Origin: AP-15 sp963747735
GTDB lineage: Bacteria; Pseudomonadota; Alphaproteobacteria; ATCC43930; CGMCC-115725
Length of the DNA stretch: 64,000 bases
Direction: 5' to 3'
Assembly (NCBI GenBank): GCA_963747735.1
Contig: CAVVGE010000004.1
Coordinates: 310,001 to 374,000 of the forward strand
Below are positions 1 to 9,312 of this stretch, piece by piece. Each line of letters opens with the position of its first letter. Position 1 is the first letter of the stretch. The translations under genes were made by a program, and so were the position numbers. The notes below the pieces were generated by a model. The model ran no database searches. It had not been told where the DNA came from and worked only from the letters and a program-made list of their open reading frames with translations.

Positions 1-2077
1 CCTCGCGGGCTTCGCCGGTCTCGACGACGATGCCGGTCGAGGTGCGCAACCCCTCGCGGATCAGGTGGTGGTGGACCGCCGAGGTCGCCAGCAGCGCCGG
101 GATCGGCACCCGCTCGGCCGAGATCGTGCGGTCCGAAAGGATCAGGATGTTGTAGTCGGCCGCCACCGCCTCGCCGGCTTCCCGGCAAAGCCGATCGACT
201 GCCGGCGCCATGCCCGCGGCCCCTTCCCCGGCGGGCCAGGTCGCGTCGATCGTGCGGGTGCGGAAGGCGCCGCCGACGAGCGCCTCGATCGCGTGGATCT
301 TTTCGAGGTCGCCATCGGTCAGGATCGGCTGCGCCACTTCGAGCCGGTAGTGGGTGCCGGCCTCGTGGCCCAGCAAATTAGGCCGCGGCCCGATCATCGA
401 CACCAGCGACATGACCAATTCTTCGCGGATCGGGTCGATCGGCGGGTTGGTGACCTGGGCGAAATTCTGCTTAAAGTAGTTGTAAAGAAGCTTGGGATTC
501 TTCGACAGCGCGGCGATCGGCGTGTCGGTGCCCATCGAGCCGACCGGGTCGTCGGCGTCGCGCGCCATCGGCTCGAGGAAGAACTGGAGGTCCTCCTGGG
601 TATAGCCAAAGGCTTGCTGGCGGTTGAGGTGGGCGGTCGGGTCGTTCGGCCGCTGCGGCGCGGCGGCGCGCACGAATTCCCGGCGGTGCGCCGCCGACAG
701 GTCGGGGAGCTCGGACAATTTGAACTGGGTGGCCGCGAGCCAGGCTTCGTAGGGGTGCTCGGCGGCGAGCTGCCGCTTGATCTCGGCGTCGTCGATGATG
801 CGGCCTTCATCGAGGTCGATCAGCAGCATCTTGCCGGGCTGGAGCCGCCATTTCTTGATGATGTTTTCCTCCGGCACCGGCAGGACGCCGGCCTCCGAGG
901 CCAGGATCACATGCTCGTCGTCGGTGAGGATGTAGCGCGCCGGCCGCAACCCGTTGCGGTCGAGCGTGGCGCCGATCTGGCGCCCGTCGGTAAAGGCGAT
1001 CGCCGCCGGCCCGTCCCACGGCTCCATCAATGCCGCGTGATACTCGTAGAAGGCGCGCCGTTGCGGGTCCATCAGCGGGTTGCCGGCCCACGCTTCGGGG
1101 ATCAGCATCATCATCGCATGGGCGAGCGAATAGCCGCCGCCGATGACCAGCAATTCGAGCGCGTTGTCGATCGAGGCGGTGTCGGACTGGCCGGCGCCGA
1201 TCAGCGGCACCATCTTGGCGAGGTCCGGGCCGAGCAGGGCCGAGGTCATCGCCTGACGGCGCGCATGCATCCAGTTGACGTTGCCGCGCACGGTGTTGAT
1301 TTCGCCGTTGTGGCACAGGAAGCGATAGGGATGGGCGAGCCGCCACGACGGGAAGGTGTTGGTCGAAAAGCGCTGATGGACGAGCGCCAGGGCCGAGATC
1401 GTCAGCGGGTTGCCCAGATCGGCGTAAAAGCTCCCGACCTGCGGCGCCAGCAGCAGCCCTTTGTAAACAACGGTGCGGGTCGAAAAGGACGGCATGTAAA
1501 GCTCGGGCAGCCCGGGCAGCCCGTGCTCGTGGCCCAGCGCCACGACGCTGTTCAGCGCCTGCTTGCGGATCGTCAGGATCTTGCGCTCGAAGGCATCCTG
1601 GCCGGGGAGCGCCGGGTCGGCGGCGACGATCGCCTGCCGGATCACCGGCATCGTCTCGACAACGCGGGCGCCGAGCCCTTTTGTGTCGGTCGGCACATCG
1701 CGCCAGCCGACCAGGCGCTGGCCTTCGGCACGGATAAAATGCTCGACATGCCGCGTCGCGAAATCGCGCGCCGCCGCGTCGCGCGGCAAAAAGCACATCG
1801 CGACCGCGTACTGGCCGGGCGGCGGCAGGGTGAGGCCGGAGCTCGCCGCCCAATCGCGCAGCAGCGCGTCCGGCATCTGGATCAGGATGCCGGCGCCGTC
1901 TCCTACCAGCGGATCGGCGCCGACCGCGCCGCGATGATCGAGGTTGACCAGGATCTGAAGCCCGCGCGCGATGATGTCGTGCGATTTTCGTCCGCGGATA
2001 TTGGCGACGAAACCGACACCGCACGCATCGTGCTCGTTGCGCGGGTCATAGAGGCCCTGTCTCCCCGGTAACGCCAT
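1..2077 (-). CDS. gltB: Glutamate synthase (NADPH) large subunit, 5' part (runs off the window)
   Basis: Large alpha subunit of glutamate synthase, which makes two glutamates from glutamine and 2-oxoglutarate in ammonia assimilation. The first 692 codons are present; the rest lies before base 1. The start ATG at 2077 gives a short propeptide (MALPGRQGLYDPRNEHDA) followed by Cys19 in ACGVGF, the N-terminal nucleophile of the class II glutaminase domain after processing. Further family motifs are visible: NLDHRGAVGADP, the HQRFSTNTFPSW stretch and HNGEINT, all of the glutaminase domain, followed by the central domain with the DRNGLRPARY stretch. Two in-frame stops lie just upstream of the chosen ATG, so it cannot start further out. 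The catalytic Cys is intact. The 202 bp between this start and the GH5 gene would hold the promoter. No gltD is seen in the window. Confidence 0.96.
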   Translation of the reverse strand, partial: MALPGRQGLYDPRNEHDACGVGFVANIRGRKSHDIIARGLQILVNLDHRGAVGADPLVGDGAGILIQMPDALLRDWAASSGLTLPPPGQYAVAMCFLPRDAAARDFATRHVEHFIRAEGQRLVGWRDVPTDTKGLGARVVETMPVIRQAIVAADPALPGQDAFERKILTIRKQALNSVVALGHEHGLPGLPELYMPSFSTRTVVYKGLLLAPQVGSFYADLGNPLTISALALVHQRFSTNTFPSWRLAHPYRFLCHNGEINTVRGNVNWMHARRQAMTSALLGPDLAKMVPLIGAGQSDTASIDNALELLVIGGGYSLAHAMMMLIPEAWAGNPLMDPQRRAFYEYHAALMEPWDGPAAIAFTDGRQIGATLDRNGLRPARYILTDDEHVILASEAGVLPVPEENIIKKWRLQPGKMLLIDLDEGRIIDDAEIKRQLAAEHPYEAWLAATQFKLSELPDLSAAHRREFVRAAAPQRPNDPTAHLNRQQAFGYTQEDLQFFLEPMARDADDPVGSMGTDTPIAALSKNPKLLYNYFKQNFAQVTNPPIDPIREELVMSLVSMIGPRPNLLGHEAGTHYRLEVAQPILTDGDLEKIHAIEALVGGAFRTRTIDATWPAGEGAAGMAPAVDRLCREAGEAVAADYNILILSDRTISAERVPIPALLATSAVHHHLIREGLRTSTGIVVETGEARE

Positions 2078-2279
2078 CGCGGCTGCTCATCACCTGAAAT
2101 TGTTTCGGCCGGCCGGCTCCCGTTGCCCGAACGGTGGACCAAACGTGATAATAGGCATGTTGCACTGCGCGAATCGAGGCGAAATCGCGCCCGGCCGTCG
2201 GGTTGCGCCGACCGGCGGCGCCATTCCGCCGCGCGCCGCCGAAAATCGGCGCGGTGCAGCAGCCGCCCAGGGCGCGGCA

Positions 2280-3428
2280 CTACCTCGCCAGCGCGGCGAG
2301 GTGACGCATCAGCCCGATGCCATAACGGGTCGGCGTGCCCGAATAATCGGCGATCAGCGCCGGAAACCCGCCGCAATCGTAGGTGTCCCACGCCCACCCG
2401 AGATAGGAGAGGCGGCCCTGGTCGGCAAATTTCATAAACGGCGCGACATAGGTCGTCGCACAGTCGTATTCGCCAAACTCGCCGGTGACGACGGGCACGG
2501 TTTTGGCCACTCGCGTCACCGCCGGCCATTGCGCCTGCGTCGCAACCAGCCAGCTGCGGCAGGCGGCCGGGGTGCCGGTTCCGGGCGGGCCGCAATAGCT
2601 GTGATAGCCGGCCACCAGCTGCGCCTGTCCCCGCACCGGGTTGGTGGCGGCCGAGCGCAGCGGGTCGTCGGGGGCGTAGGCGAGCCAACGCCCCAGATCC
2701 GAGGCATAGGCGAGCCCGCCCAGCATGATCGGCTGCGTGGCGCCAGCCTTGCGCACCGCCGCCACCAGCGCCGTCATGCCGGCGGTGCGCCAGGGCTGCG
2801 CGCCGGTCGTCACCGTGCAGCCGTCGCGCCAGCAGCGCCAGGATTCGACATAAGGCTCGTTGTAGAGATCGAAGATGACCGCCGGGCGGTCTTTGAAAGC
2901 GGCGGCGACCGACGACCAGAAAGCTGGGGCATGATCGGCATCGGCCATCGGCTGCTGCGCATTGGCGAGGTTCTTTCCCGGCGCGTTCCAATGCAGGTCG
3001 AGAATGGCGTAGAGGCCGGCCGCGTTGAGCCGCGACACAAACCGCAGGATGGCGTTGCGATAGAGGGCGCCCTGGTCCGGATTGCCGGCGCCGAGATTGA
3101 TCCCGAGCCAGCAATCCTCGTTGAGCGGGATGCGCACGACATTGGCGTACCAGGCCCGGATCGCGGCGATCGCGGCCGCACCCACCGGCCCGTCGAAAAT
3201 GCCGCCACCCGAGAGGCACATATATTCGGTGCCGGACCGGTCGACCCCGAGGAGGCGGATCGCCTTGCCGCGGCCATCGACCAGCGTGTTGCCGCGGACA
3301 TGGACGGCGAACGGAGGTGTCGCGGCATTGCCGCTCGGCTCGGCGCCCGCCGCGACCGAGGCGAGGAGGCCGAGCCAAAGGACCGCAGCCCCGACGGCCC
3401 CGGCCGCCGCCCGCCTCATCGCCGACAT
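2280..3428 (-). CDS. Secreted glycoside hydrolase family 5 (cellulase-like) enzyme
   Basis: Predicted exported endo-beta-glycanase of the GH5 (clan A) TIM-barrel type. The open frame extends to 3509, but the ATG at 3428 (or 3419, MRRAAAG) puts an n-region with Arg directly before a hydrophobic stretch (about residues 4-26) that reads as a signal peptide cut after VAAGA. GH5 hallmarks: the acid/base motif DLYNEPYVE mid-protein and the nucleophile region TGEFGEYD near the C-terminus; HWNAPG and HSYCG match other conserved barrel strands. About 382 residues, a normal single-domain length; no carbohydrate-binding module is seen. It is divergent from the secreted gene at 3969, and the two may share control. 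The exact substrate cannot be told from the sequence. Confidence 0.85.
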   Translation of the reverse strand: MSAMRRAAAGAVGAAVLWLGLLASVAAGAEPSGNAATPPFAVHVRGNTLVDGRGKAIRLLGVDRSGTEYMCLSGGGIFDGPVGAAAIAAIRAWYANVVRIPLNEDCWLGINLGAGNPDQGALYRNAILRFVSRLNAAGLYAILDLHWNAPGKNLANAQQPMADADHAPAFWSSVAAAFKDRPAVIFDLYNEPYVESWRCWRDGCTVTTGAQPWRTAGMTALVAAVRKAGATQPIMLGGLAYASDLGRWLAYAPDDPLRSAATNPVRGQAQLVAGYHSYCGPPGTGTPAACRSWLVATQAQWPAVTRVAKTVPVVTGEFGEYDCATTYVAPFMKFADQGRLSYLGWAWDTYDCGGFPALIADYSGTPTRYGIGLMRHLAALAR

Positions 3429-3968
3429 GTCCTCATGCCCGTGCGCCCCCTCTTGCCGGTGCTCCGGAGTTGGTTTCGCGCCACCGGCCGCCGCAAAACG
3501 ATGCTGCAAAGATAGTCGGGCATGCTCGTGCCGTCTCGATCGGGATCAATTTCAGCGACCCCGGCCACAACGCCTCGCGGCCGAAGATGATCGTGTCCAG
3601 GCACAAGCGCACCGCGGCTTGGTTCCGTTCGGCGTTGCCTCCGAGACCCTCGACACATTTTTGCCACAACATGCCGGCACCCCTAAGTTAGAGGTTGCGC
3701 GTCAAAGATCGACTAATCCGCTTACGTTCTTTGAAGCGAGATCTAGTATCGATCGAACCCACACCTCCGGCGCCGTATGACCTTGCGGCAACCCGGCAAG
3801 GCTTCCCGCCGTTATCGATCCTTCCGTAACTGGTTTTCTATGAACGCAATCCGCGACGGTCCGGCGCCGAGCCTTGGCAGCCGCACCCGATCGACATGGG
3901 ATTTCAGCTTTCAGGGGAGGGGCGGCTTTCCGTCGAATGTTACCTGCAACGAATTGGGGGGTGGGGCG
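3429..3968. promoter_or_regulatory. Divergent intergenic region between two secreted-protein genes
   Basis: 540 bp separating the start of the GH5 gene (minus) from the start of the 804-residue exported protein (plus). It must hold both promoters. Open frames crossing it have no family resemblance and look like shadows. It is less GC-rich around 3690-3760 than its surroundings. I see no clear inverted repeat or operator. A GGGGGGTGGGGCG run just before the ATG at 3969 serves as the ribosome binding site. Confidence 0.4.
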
Positions 3969-6383
3969 ATGAGCAGCCGTGTTTTGCGCGGTTTGATCGC
4001 AATGTTTGCAGCAATATTAGGAGCTAACGCGGGCATGCCGTCGGCCGCAGCCGCGTCCAGCGTGGTCAACTCGATCACGCTGACCAACCGGAGCGGGGTG
4101 GCGCAGCTCAATTATCCGCTGCAGCTCGGCCGGCCGTTTGTCGATGGCGCGGTTGAGGGCGAGCCGCAGGTGCTGATCAACGGGGTGCCGGCGGCGAGCC
4201 AGGCCGATGTCAAAAACCGCTACCCCGACGGCTCGGTCGAGTTCGCGGTGATCGCGGTGGTGGTCCCGAGCCTGCCGGCGAGCGGCTCCTTGACCCTGAC
4301 CTTTCAGGACCATGCGCCCGGCAGCCACACGCCGCTGACCGGCGCGCAAATGCTCGACCCGAGCTACGATTTCAACGCAACGATGACGCTGAAGAACACC
4401 GGCACGGGCGTCGGCAAGACGGTGTCGGCGCGGACGATGCTGGCGAACGGCGACTACCAATTGTGGAATGCGGGGCCGGTGGCGCAGACGATCATGCTCG
4501 GCGACGACAGCACGGCGCGCAAATACGATATCGGCTTTGACAGCTATCACCCGTTCCGGCCGCGCTTTTACGCAACCTTCTGGCCGGCGACGCATCAGGT
4601 GGCGGTGCGCTATGTCGGCGAGAACGACAATGTCCGCGAGGTCGAGGACCTCAGCTACAACCTGACCTTGATCGCCGGCAACCTGATAGGCTACGGCAAA
4701 ACCGGCCTGACCCAGTGGGCGATGACCAATTGGAGCCGGAGCTTTTGGCTGGGCGGCACGCCCTCGCCGCAGGTCGATATCGACTACAACCTCGGCTATT
4801 TGGAAAGCACCCGCTGGCTGCCCGGCTACGACACTTCGATCAAGCCGACAGCGGCGCTGGTCGCCAGCGAATACGCGCTGTGGACCGGCCGCCCGCACGA
4901 CCTCTATGACGGCCAATGGGACGGCGGGCTGTGGCAAGATGCGATGGCCACCCCCGGCGAGCGGCAGGAGATCGGCCCCTACCCGACCTGGGATGTGCTG
5001 TGGCTCTATACCGGCGATTGGCGGATGCGCCAGATGGCGCTGGGGATGGACGACCTGGCCGCGGCGTGGCCGGCCAATTTGCGCGAAACCGACCCGGCCC
5101 GGCGGCTGCAGCGCAGCGACCCGACCGGGCTCAGCCCCTCGACCGGGCTCGGCCACACCGTCTCGATCACCGACCGGCGCAGCACCGAGTTTTTTACCGC
5201 CAGCGATATTTTTACCCAGGGGCTGGCCGCCAACCGGCCGGTGCAGGTCGGGCCTCTCAACCTGCACAGCCCTTGGTCGTTCGACGGCGCGCACCAGCCG
5301 CAGCCCTGGTTCGTTCCCTATGTGCTGACCGGCGACCCGTGGTATCTCGACGAGGCTTACCTGTGGGCCGGGTTTAGCGCGTCGCGCTATCCGGGCGGCG
5401 CGACCGGCTATGCTTATGGCCGCGGCCCGACCGGTGCCGAGGGGGTGATCGCCGACGAGCTGCGCGGTGCCGGCTGGGTCTTGCGCAGCCGTGTCGAGAC
5501 CGCGCTGATGGCCCCCGACAGCGACCCCGAGAAAGCCTACTTCACGACCCTCACGAACGACGCATTGGCGCGCTGGGAAGGCGGCCTCGGGGTGTCGGGC
5601 ACTGTGTTCGACGGCAGCGCCGTCAAGCTGTGGGGCGCCAAATACGGCAACTACTACAGCACCGAGAACGGGAACAGCCCGGAGCACGGCAGCCCGCCGC
5701 CGCTCGGCAACTGGGAATCGAACGGCAGCCCGCCGACCAGTGCCAACAGCATTGTCCAACAGAACGAGGCGCCGGGCATCTTTGTGCCGGGGGCGGTCGG
5801 CACGATCACTTCGCCGTGGATGCAATATTATCTGATCTACGGGCTCGGCCGGGCCAAGGAGGTCGGGTTTGCCGCCGAGCCGCTCGTGGCGCACACCGCG
5901 GCGTGGTTCACCGGCCTGGTCAACAATTCGGGCTATCCCACGCTGGTGGCGCAATACGAGATGCCGGTCGAGAAAAGCGGCGGCGGGTTCTTCGCGACAT
6001 GGGCCGCAATGATCGCGGCATTGAAACCGGCCTGGGTCACCGGCAACGGCTATGTCTCGACCGATGGCGGGGTGTCGCTGCCGGCCTATTGGGCGCAAAA
6101 CCTCAACGCCGACGGGCGCCAGGGCTGGGCGATCGCCGCCGCCGGCTTCCTCACCGGCGAGCCGGGCGGGGCGCAGATGTGGTCCTGGGTGCAGCAGCAC
6201 GTCTACAACGCCATCGGCGACTGGGCGAGCAACCCCGGCGCCGGCCCAAAATGGGCGGTGCTGCCGCGCACCGACGCGAACGCGCTGCCGGCGATGCCGA
6301 CCGCCCCGCCCCCCGTTGCGCCACCCCCTGCGCCACCCCCCGCCGCGGCGCCATGCAATTGCGCCGTCGGCGTCACCCACTGA
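3969..6383 (+). CDS. Large exported protein, possibly an exo-lyase-like/RIFT-barrel polysaccharide enzyme
   Basis: 804-residue protein with a clear signal peptide (MSSRVLRGLIAMFAAILG..., cut near AAAA-S, about residue 30). The open frame begins at 3777, but the ATG at 3969 gives the signal peptide at the N-terminus and a purine-rich ribosome binding site. The first 120 mature residues are a beta-rich domain (SITLTNRSG..., then a P-D-G-S-V-E-F turn) that recalls the N-terminal domain of exo-rhamnogalacturonan-lyase-like (PcRGLX/YetA) proteins; the middle is rich in Trp/Tyr and resembles an alpha-barrel glycan-degrading module. A proline-rich tail (PPPVAPPPAPPPAA) precedes a C-terminal CNC. Pairing with a divergent GH5 enzyme supports a role in polysaccharide breakdown, but this is inference; I cannot name the family with certainty. 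Confidence 0.55.
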   Translation: MSSRVLRGLIAMFAAILGANAGMPSAAAASSVVNSITLTNRSGVAQLNYPLQLGRPFVDGAVEGEPQVLINGVPAASQADVKNRYPDGSVEFAVIAVVVPSLPASGSLTLTFQDHAPGSHTPLTGAQMLDPSYDFNATMTLKNTGTGVGKTVSARTMLANGDYQLWNAGPVAQTIMLGDDSTARKYDIGFDSYHPFRPRFYATFWPATHQVAVRYVGENDNVREVEDLSYNLTLIAGNLIGYGKTGLTQWAMTNWSRSFWLGGTPSPQVDIDYNLGYLESTRWLPGYDTSIKPTAALVASEYALWTGRPHDLYDGQWDGGLWQDAMATPGERQEIGPYPTWDVLWLYTGDWRMRQMALGMDDLAAAWPANLRETDPARRLQRSDPTGLSPSTGLGHTVSITDRRSTEFFTASDIFTQGLAANRPVQVGPLNLHSPWSFDGAHQPQPWFVPYVLTGDPWYLDEAYLWAGFSASRYPGGATGYAYGRGPTGAEGVIADELRGAGWVLRSRVETALMAPDSDPEKAYFTTLTNDALARWEGGLGVSGTVFDGSAVKLWGAKYGNYYSTENGNSPEHGSPPPLGNWESNGSPPTSANSIVQQNEAPGIFVPGAVGTITSPWMQYYLIYGLGRAKEVGFAAEPLVAHTAAWFTGLVNNSGYPTLVAQYEMPVEKSGGGFFATWAAMIAALKPAWVTGNGYVSTDGGVSLPAYWAQNLNADGRQGWAIAAAGFLTGEPGGAQMWSWVQQHVYNAIGDWASNPGAGPKWAVLPRTDANALPAMPTAPPPVAPPPAPPPAAAPCNCAVGVTH

Positions 6384-6415
6384 GCGCGAGCCCACTGAGC
6401 GGAAACCGGGATCAG

Positions 6416-6440
6416 CCGGGCGCCCGCCAAGGGCGCCCGG
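6416..6440 (+). terminator. GC-rich hairpin after the exported protein gene
   Basis: Perfect inverted repeat CCGGGCGCCC / GGGCGCCCGG with a 5-nt loop, 33 bp after the stop codon of the gene ending at 6383. No T-tract follows, so it is terminator-like rather than a classic intrinsic terminator. Confidence 0.5.
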
Positions 6441-6613
6441 CCCCGCTGGGCTCAAACCGGGGCGAGATACGCCGGCCCGGTAGCCCTGGACCCCGCTTTC
6501 GCGACGCTTTTGCGGGATAAACGACGAACAGAAAATAACGGCGCCATCTGTCCGGTTCGTGCTGCCGGCGAAAATGTGGGAATAAACGCTCGCCTGCCGC
6601 CATGGCATAAAGG

Positions 6614-6678
<65 letters not shown>

Positions 6679-6688
<10 letters not shown>

Positions 6689-6951
6689 GCGCCGTCCGGC
6701 ATAGGGGCGGTGATAGCGGATCGCCGCAGCCGAGGCAAGCACCGGCCGGGAACGGCCCCGCCGCTCACCAGCTCAACGGCTTGCGGCAGACCGAATACCA
6801 AAGCCCCAGATTTCTCGTCGCGCCAATGCGGGTCGGCGCAGTTCTTGGCGACCATCGCTGCCGATTCAGTGGCGCTCGGCGGCGCCACCGGCGACGAATT
6901 GGAGCACGCCGCCAGAAGCACAGCAACGAGCGCCGCAACTGCCAGCCTCAC
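6679..6951 (-). CDS. Small lipoprotein of unknown function
   Basis: 90-residue protein starting at GTG 6951, chosen because GAGGAGG sits seven bases upstream; the longer frame to 6990 lacks this. Residues 1-16 form a lipoprotein signal (Arg, then a hydrophobic run VAALVAVLLAAC) with a good lipobox LAAC and Ser at +2, so outer-membrane sorting is likely. The mature part has KNCADPHW and VFGLPQAVEL; I recognise no family. Its stop codon TAG at 6681-6679 lies inside the tRNA-Val gene, so the two genes overlap by ten bases on the same strand and are presumably co-transcribed. Confidence 0.65.
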
Positions 6952-7128
6952 CGTTGCACCTCCTCGGCATCGGCACCGGATCGGCGCCAACCTACGGCCG
7001 GGGCTGCGGCATTTTCAAGGCAGGCGCGCGCTCGGCTGCCGGCGTTGCCCCGGTGCCGTGGCCGGTTTTGCCGGCGCCGGCGCGGCAAGCTAGAGTGCCG
7101 GCGCGAAATGTGGCGGAGCGGGGCATCC

Positions 7129-8334
7129 ATGAAGAGCGACAACAGGCCGCGCAATTATCGCCGGGACACGCTCCTGACGCATCTCGGGCGGCGGCCCGAG
7201 GCGCAGCACGGTGCGGTCAATCCGCCGGTCTACCACGCCTCGACGATCCTTTCGCCGAACATGGCCGAATGGGAAGCGCGGCGCGCGCCGGAAAAACGCT
7301 TTGACATCGTGCGCTACGGGCTCCTCGGCACACCGACGACCTTTGCCTTGGAAGAGGCGGTGGCAGCGATCGAGGGTGGCTATCGGGCGATGCTGATGTC
7401 GTCGGGGCTGGCTGCGATCACCGTCCCGCTGCAGGCTTGCCTCAAATGCGGCGACCATTTGCTGATGGTCGATACGGCCTATGGGCCGGCGCGCCATTTC
7501 TGCGACCATGTGCTGACCCGCTGCGGCGTCGCCACGACCTATTACGATCCGCTGATCGGCGACGGCATCGCGCGCCTGATGCGCCCCAACACCCGCGTCG
7601 TTTATGTCGAGTCGCCGGGCTCCCTGACCTTCGAGGTGCAGGACGTGCCGGCAATCGCCACTGCGGCGCATGCGGGCGGCGCCAAGGTGCTGATGGACAA
7701 CACCTGGGCCTCTCCTTGGCTCTTTCGGTCTTTCGCGCATGGCGTCGATGTGTCGATCCACGCCGCGACCAAATACATCGTCGGCCACTCCGACGTAATG
7801 CTGGGCGCGGTCATCACCACCGAGGAGATGTATCTGCCGACGCGCACGATGGCCGCCGATCTCGGCCATTGCGCCGCCCCCGACGACGCTTATTACGCGT
7901 TGCGCGGGTTGCGCACCTTGAGCGTGCGGCTCGAACGCCACCAAAAAAACGCGCTCGACGTCGCGCGCTGGCTCCAGACCCGGCCCGAAGTGGCGCGGGT
8001 GCTCTACCCGGCGCTGCCCGAAGACCCGGGTCATGCTTTGTGGAAACGCGATTTTTCGGGAGCGAGCGGGCTGTTCGGCGCGGTGCTGAAGCCCGCATCG
8101 AAAAACCAGGTCTATGCGTTGATCGACGCGCTCGACCTGTTCGGCATAGGGTCGAGCTGGGGCGGCTTTGAAAGCTTGATCCTGCCAACGAGCCCGGCGG
8201 GCGGGCGGACCGCGACCGGATGGGCGCCGGAAGGCCCGACGCTCCGCCTCCATATCGGCCTCGAAGACCCGCAGGATTTGATCGAGGACCTGGGTCGCGG
8301 GTTTCACGCGCTGCGCGCCGCCGAGGACACGTAG
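7129..8334 (+). CDS. metC: Cystathionine beta-lyase
   Basis: PLP enzyme of the Cys/Met metabolism family that splits cystathionine into homocysteine, pyruvate and ammonia. 401 residues from ATG 7129; the frame is open further upstream but has no homology there. Motifs in order: RYGLLGTPTTFALE (PLP phosphate contacts), MSSGLAAI, YGPARHFCD, VYVESPGSLTFEVQD, DNTWASPWLF, and the PLP lysine in SIHAATKYIVGHSD. The C-terminal SSWGGFESLI and LRLHIGLEDP are typical of MetC rather than MetB. It stands alone upstream of the permease pair, with no visible co-factor gene. Confidence 0.93.
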   Translation: MKSDNRPRNYRRDTLLTHLGRRPEAQHGAVNPPVYHASTILSPNMAEWEARRAPEKRFDIVRYGLLGTPTTFALEEAVAAIEGGYRAMLMSSGLAAITVPLQACLKCGDHLLMVDTAYGPARHFCDHVLTRCGVATTYYDPLIGDGIARLMRPNTRVVYVESPGSLTFEVQDVPAIATAAHAGGAKVLMDNTWASPWLFRSFAHGVDVSIHAATKYIVGHSDVMLGAVITTEEMYLPTRTMAADLGHCAAPDDAYYALRGLRTLSVRLERHQKNALDVARWLQTRPEVARVLYPALPEDPGHALWKRDFSGASGLFGAVLKPASKNQVYALIDALDLFGIGSSWGGFESLILPTSPAGGRTATGWAPEGPTLRLHIGLEDPQDLIEDLGRGFHALRAAEDT

Positions 8335-8403
8335 GGCGTGTCGCGGACCGCTGCCGTCACCGGGCATTTCGTCCGCTAATCGCGCGCCGCCGGCACGCAG
8401 CTG

Positions 8404-9303
8404 GTGGAGGGCCCGGCACTGGAACGCCGCACCGTTTTTCCCGGCCGGCTGTTTCCGGCGTTGCTGCTGTTGCCGCAGCTGGCGGTGACATTTGTCTTTT
8501 TCTTTTGGCCAGCGGCGCAGGCGCTGCTGCAATCGGTGCAGCGCGGCGACGCATTCGGCTTGTCGACCCGCTTTGTCGGGCTCGCCAATTTCGCCGCGCT
8601 CCTCGCCAGCCCGGATTATCTCGCCTCGCTCCAAACCAGCTTTGTCTTCAGCTTCGCGGTCGCGGTTTTGGCGCTCGCCGCCGGCCTTCTCTTCGCAGCA
8701 ATGGCCGACCGCGTCGTGCGGGGCGCGGCGATCTACAAGACAGCGCTGATCTTGCCTTATGCGATCGCCCCCGCGATCGCCGGGGTCTTGTGGCTGTTTT
8801 TGTTTCACCCGAGCTTTGGCATCGTCGGCTCAACATTGCGCCGGGCAGGCATCGACTGGAATTACCTGCTGAACGGCCGCCAGGCGCTGGCGCTCGTCGT
8901 GCTCGCCGCCGCCTGGAAGCAGATCGGCTATAATTTTCTGTTCTTTCTCGCCGGATTGCACGCGATCCCCAAATCCTTGCTCGAAGCCGCGGCGCTCGAC
9001 GGCGCCGGCGCGGCCCGCAGGTTTTGGCACATCACCTTGCCGTTGCTGGCGCCCACCAGCTTTTTTCTGCTCGTCGTCAACCTTGTCTACGCGTTTTTCG
9101 ACACCTTTGGGATCATCCAGAACGTGACCCAGGGCGGGCCGGCGAGGGCGACCGAAATTCTCGTCTACAAGGTTTGGTATGACGGCGTGGTCGGTCTCGA
9201 CCTCGGCGGCTCGGCGGCGCAATCGGTGATCCTGCTGGCGATCGTCAGCGCTCTGACCGCGGTCCAGTTCCGCTTTGTCGAGCGCCGGGTGCATTACGGA
9301 TGA
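8404..9303 (+). CDS. ABC transporter permease, UgpA-like (glycerol-3-phosphate/sugar type)
   Basis: Inner-membrane permease of the carbohydrate-uptake-1 family, closest in pattern to UgpA of the sn-glycerol-3-phosphate importer. 299 residues from GTG 8404; six membrane segments; the cytoplasmic EAA loop reads LEAAALDGAGAARRFWHITLPLL, the contact site for the ATPase. TQGGPARATEILVYKVW is the usual UgpA/MalF periplasmic signature. It is followed after 9 bp by the UgpE-like permease. No binding protein or ATPase gene is adjacent, which is unusual since ugpB and ugpC normally belong to the same operon. Substrate assignment is therefore inference. Confidence 0.85.
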   Translation: MEGPALERRTVFPGRLFPALLLLPQLAVTFVFFFWPAAQALLQSVQRGDAFGLSTRFVGLANFAALLASPDYLASLQTSFVFSFAVAVLALAAGLLFAAMADRVVRGAAIYKTALILPYAIAPAIAGVLWLFLFHPSFGIVGSTLRRAGIDWNYLLNGRQALALVVLAAAWKQIGYNFLFFLAGLHAIPKSLLEAAALDGAGAARRFWHITLPLLAPTSFFLLVVNLVYAFFDTFGIIQNVTQGGPARATEILVYKVWYDGVVGLDLGGSAAQSVILLAIVSALTAVQFRFVERRVHYG

Positions 9304-9312
9304 GAGGCTGAG

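Noticed and set aside
65..2071. Long plus-strand open frame opposite gltB
   Set aside because: Arg/Gly-rich translation with no domain; it is the reverse complement of gltB, which has all glutamate synthase motifs. Similar long antisense frames over the other high-GC genes were dropped for the same reason.
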